From positions 1 to 14,956 of the forward strand of contig CAMILJ010000035.1 of the NCBI GenBank assembly GCA_946222625.1: DNA of 14,956 nt, read 5' to 3'. The number at the start of each line of letters is the position of its first letter. Position 1 is the first letter of the stretch. Shown here in pieces: positions 14,857 through 14,956 of this stretch. The translations under genes were made by a program, and so were the position numbers. This DNA comes from an uncultured Corynebacterium sp. (GTDB lineage: Bacteria; Actinomycetota; Actinomycetes; Mycobacteriales; Mycobacteriaceae). Below the pieces are notes generated by a model that saw only the letters and a list, made by a program, of their open reading frames with translations, did not search any database and was not told where the DNA came from.

Positions 14857-14927
14857 ATGAAAGAGTCCATGAGCATCACCTCTTCGACCTACGCGTCGGC
14901 ATTGCTAACGCTGCCTTGGGATACGCC
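14857..14927 (+). CDS. Possible 5' end of an unknown gene, cut by the contig end
   Basis: ATG at 14857 is preceded by GGAG (14844-14847) nine bases away and opens a frame reading MKESMSITSSTYASALLTLP then WDTP before the genomic sequence ends. A second ATG at 14869 is an alternative start. The LLTLPWDTP stretch reminds me of the start of DUF4032-family proteins, but 24 residues are too few to be sure. The frame stays open into the adapter, adding the artificial residues CLLYTSDAA. Confidence 0.35.
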
Positions 14928-14956
14928 CTGTCTCTTATACACATCTGACGCTGCCG
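14928..14956. other. Illumina Nextera adapter at the contig end (not genomic)
   Basis: CTGTCTCTTATACACATCT (14928-14946) is the reverse complement of the Tn5 mosaic end used in Nextera libraries. It continues GACGCTGCCG, the known read-adapter extension. The match is exact for all 29 bases and ends at the window edge. Translated in the frame of the preceding open frame it gives CLLYTSDAA, a signature seen in contaminated protein entries. Confidence 0.97.

Noticed and set aside
1..14956. A hidden defence island, prophage or mobile element
   Set aside because: Every gene is a conserved housekeeping type or an unremarkable enzyme; no integrase, transposase, direct repeats with spacers or composition break is visible.

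Overview
The window looks like a core chromosomal segment of a Corynebacterium species. The evidence is a GC-rich base composition, the gene order pafA-pafB-pafC-tatA-tatC-helY (shared with mycobacteria), and a lipoprotein N-acyltransferase gene next to a separate polyprenol-phosphate mannose synthase gene. In mycobacteria those two activities are known as one fused protein, while corynebacteria keep them apart. I see no insertion sequence, phage gene, CRISPR array, tRNA or rRNA.

Layout. Positions 1-2568 hold the 3' part of pafA (Pup ligase) followed by pafB and pafC, the two WYL-domain regulators. Positions 2569-4094 hold tatA and tatC, the twin-arginine export pore and receptor, with hairpins in both short gaps before them. 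Positions 4183-6996 hold helY, a large Ski2/Mtr4-like DExH helicase. It meets, tail to tail, a trypsin-like serine protease gene on the minus strand (6993-7622). A 45-base divergent promoter region then leads into an M24 Xaa-Pro-type peptidase and an overlapping DprE2-like short-chain dehydrogenase. This pair meets, again tail to tail, a minus-strand CobG-like gene that lacks the cysteine-bearing half of the enzyme. Divergent from it runs fxsA-lnt-ppm1, a membrane-protein and lipoprotein/mannolipid operon closed by a clear intrinsic terminator. The last complete gene is an MsiK/MalK-type sugar ABC ATPase with its own promoter and a candidate cAMP-receptor-type (GlxR) operator.

How the genes work together. 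pafA/B/C belong to pupylation and, in mycobacteria, to the PafBC DNA-damage response. TatA/TatC export folded proteins. Lnt and Ppm1 modify exported lipoproteins and build polyprenol-phosphate-mannose at the membrane. MsiK-type ATPases energise several sugar importers. Several genes (helY, the serine protease, the M24 peptidase, the CobG-like gene, fxsA) have no clear Shine-Dalgarno sequence but carry a TANNNT -10 box 7-8 bases before the start codon, the layout expected of leaderless transcripts.

The final 29 bases (14928-14956) are not genomic. They match the Nextera transposase adapter, so the window runs off the end of an untrimmed contig. Any protein predicted across that point carries an artificial C-terminus. 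I did not find a convincing undescribed system; the most unusual items are the cysteine-free CobG-like protein, the leaderless promoter set with overlapping divergent promoters, and the signal-less trypsin-like protease.
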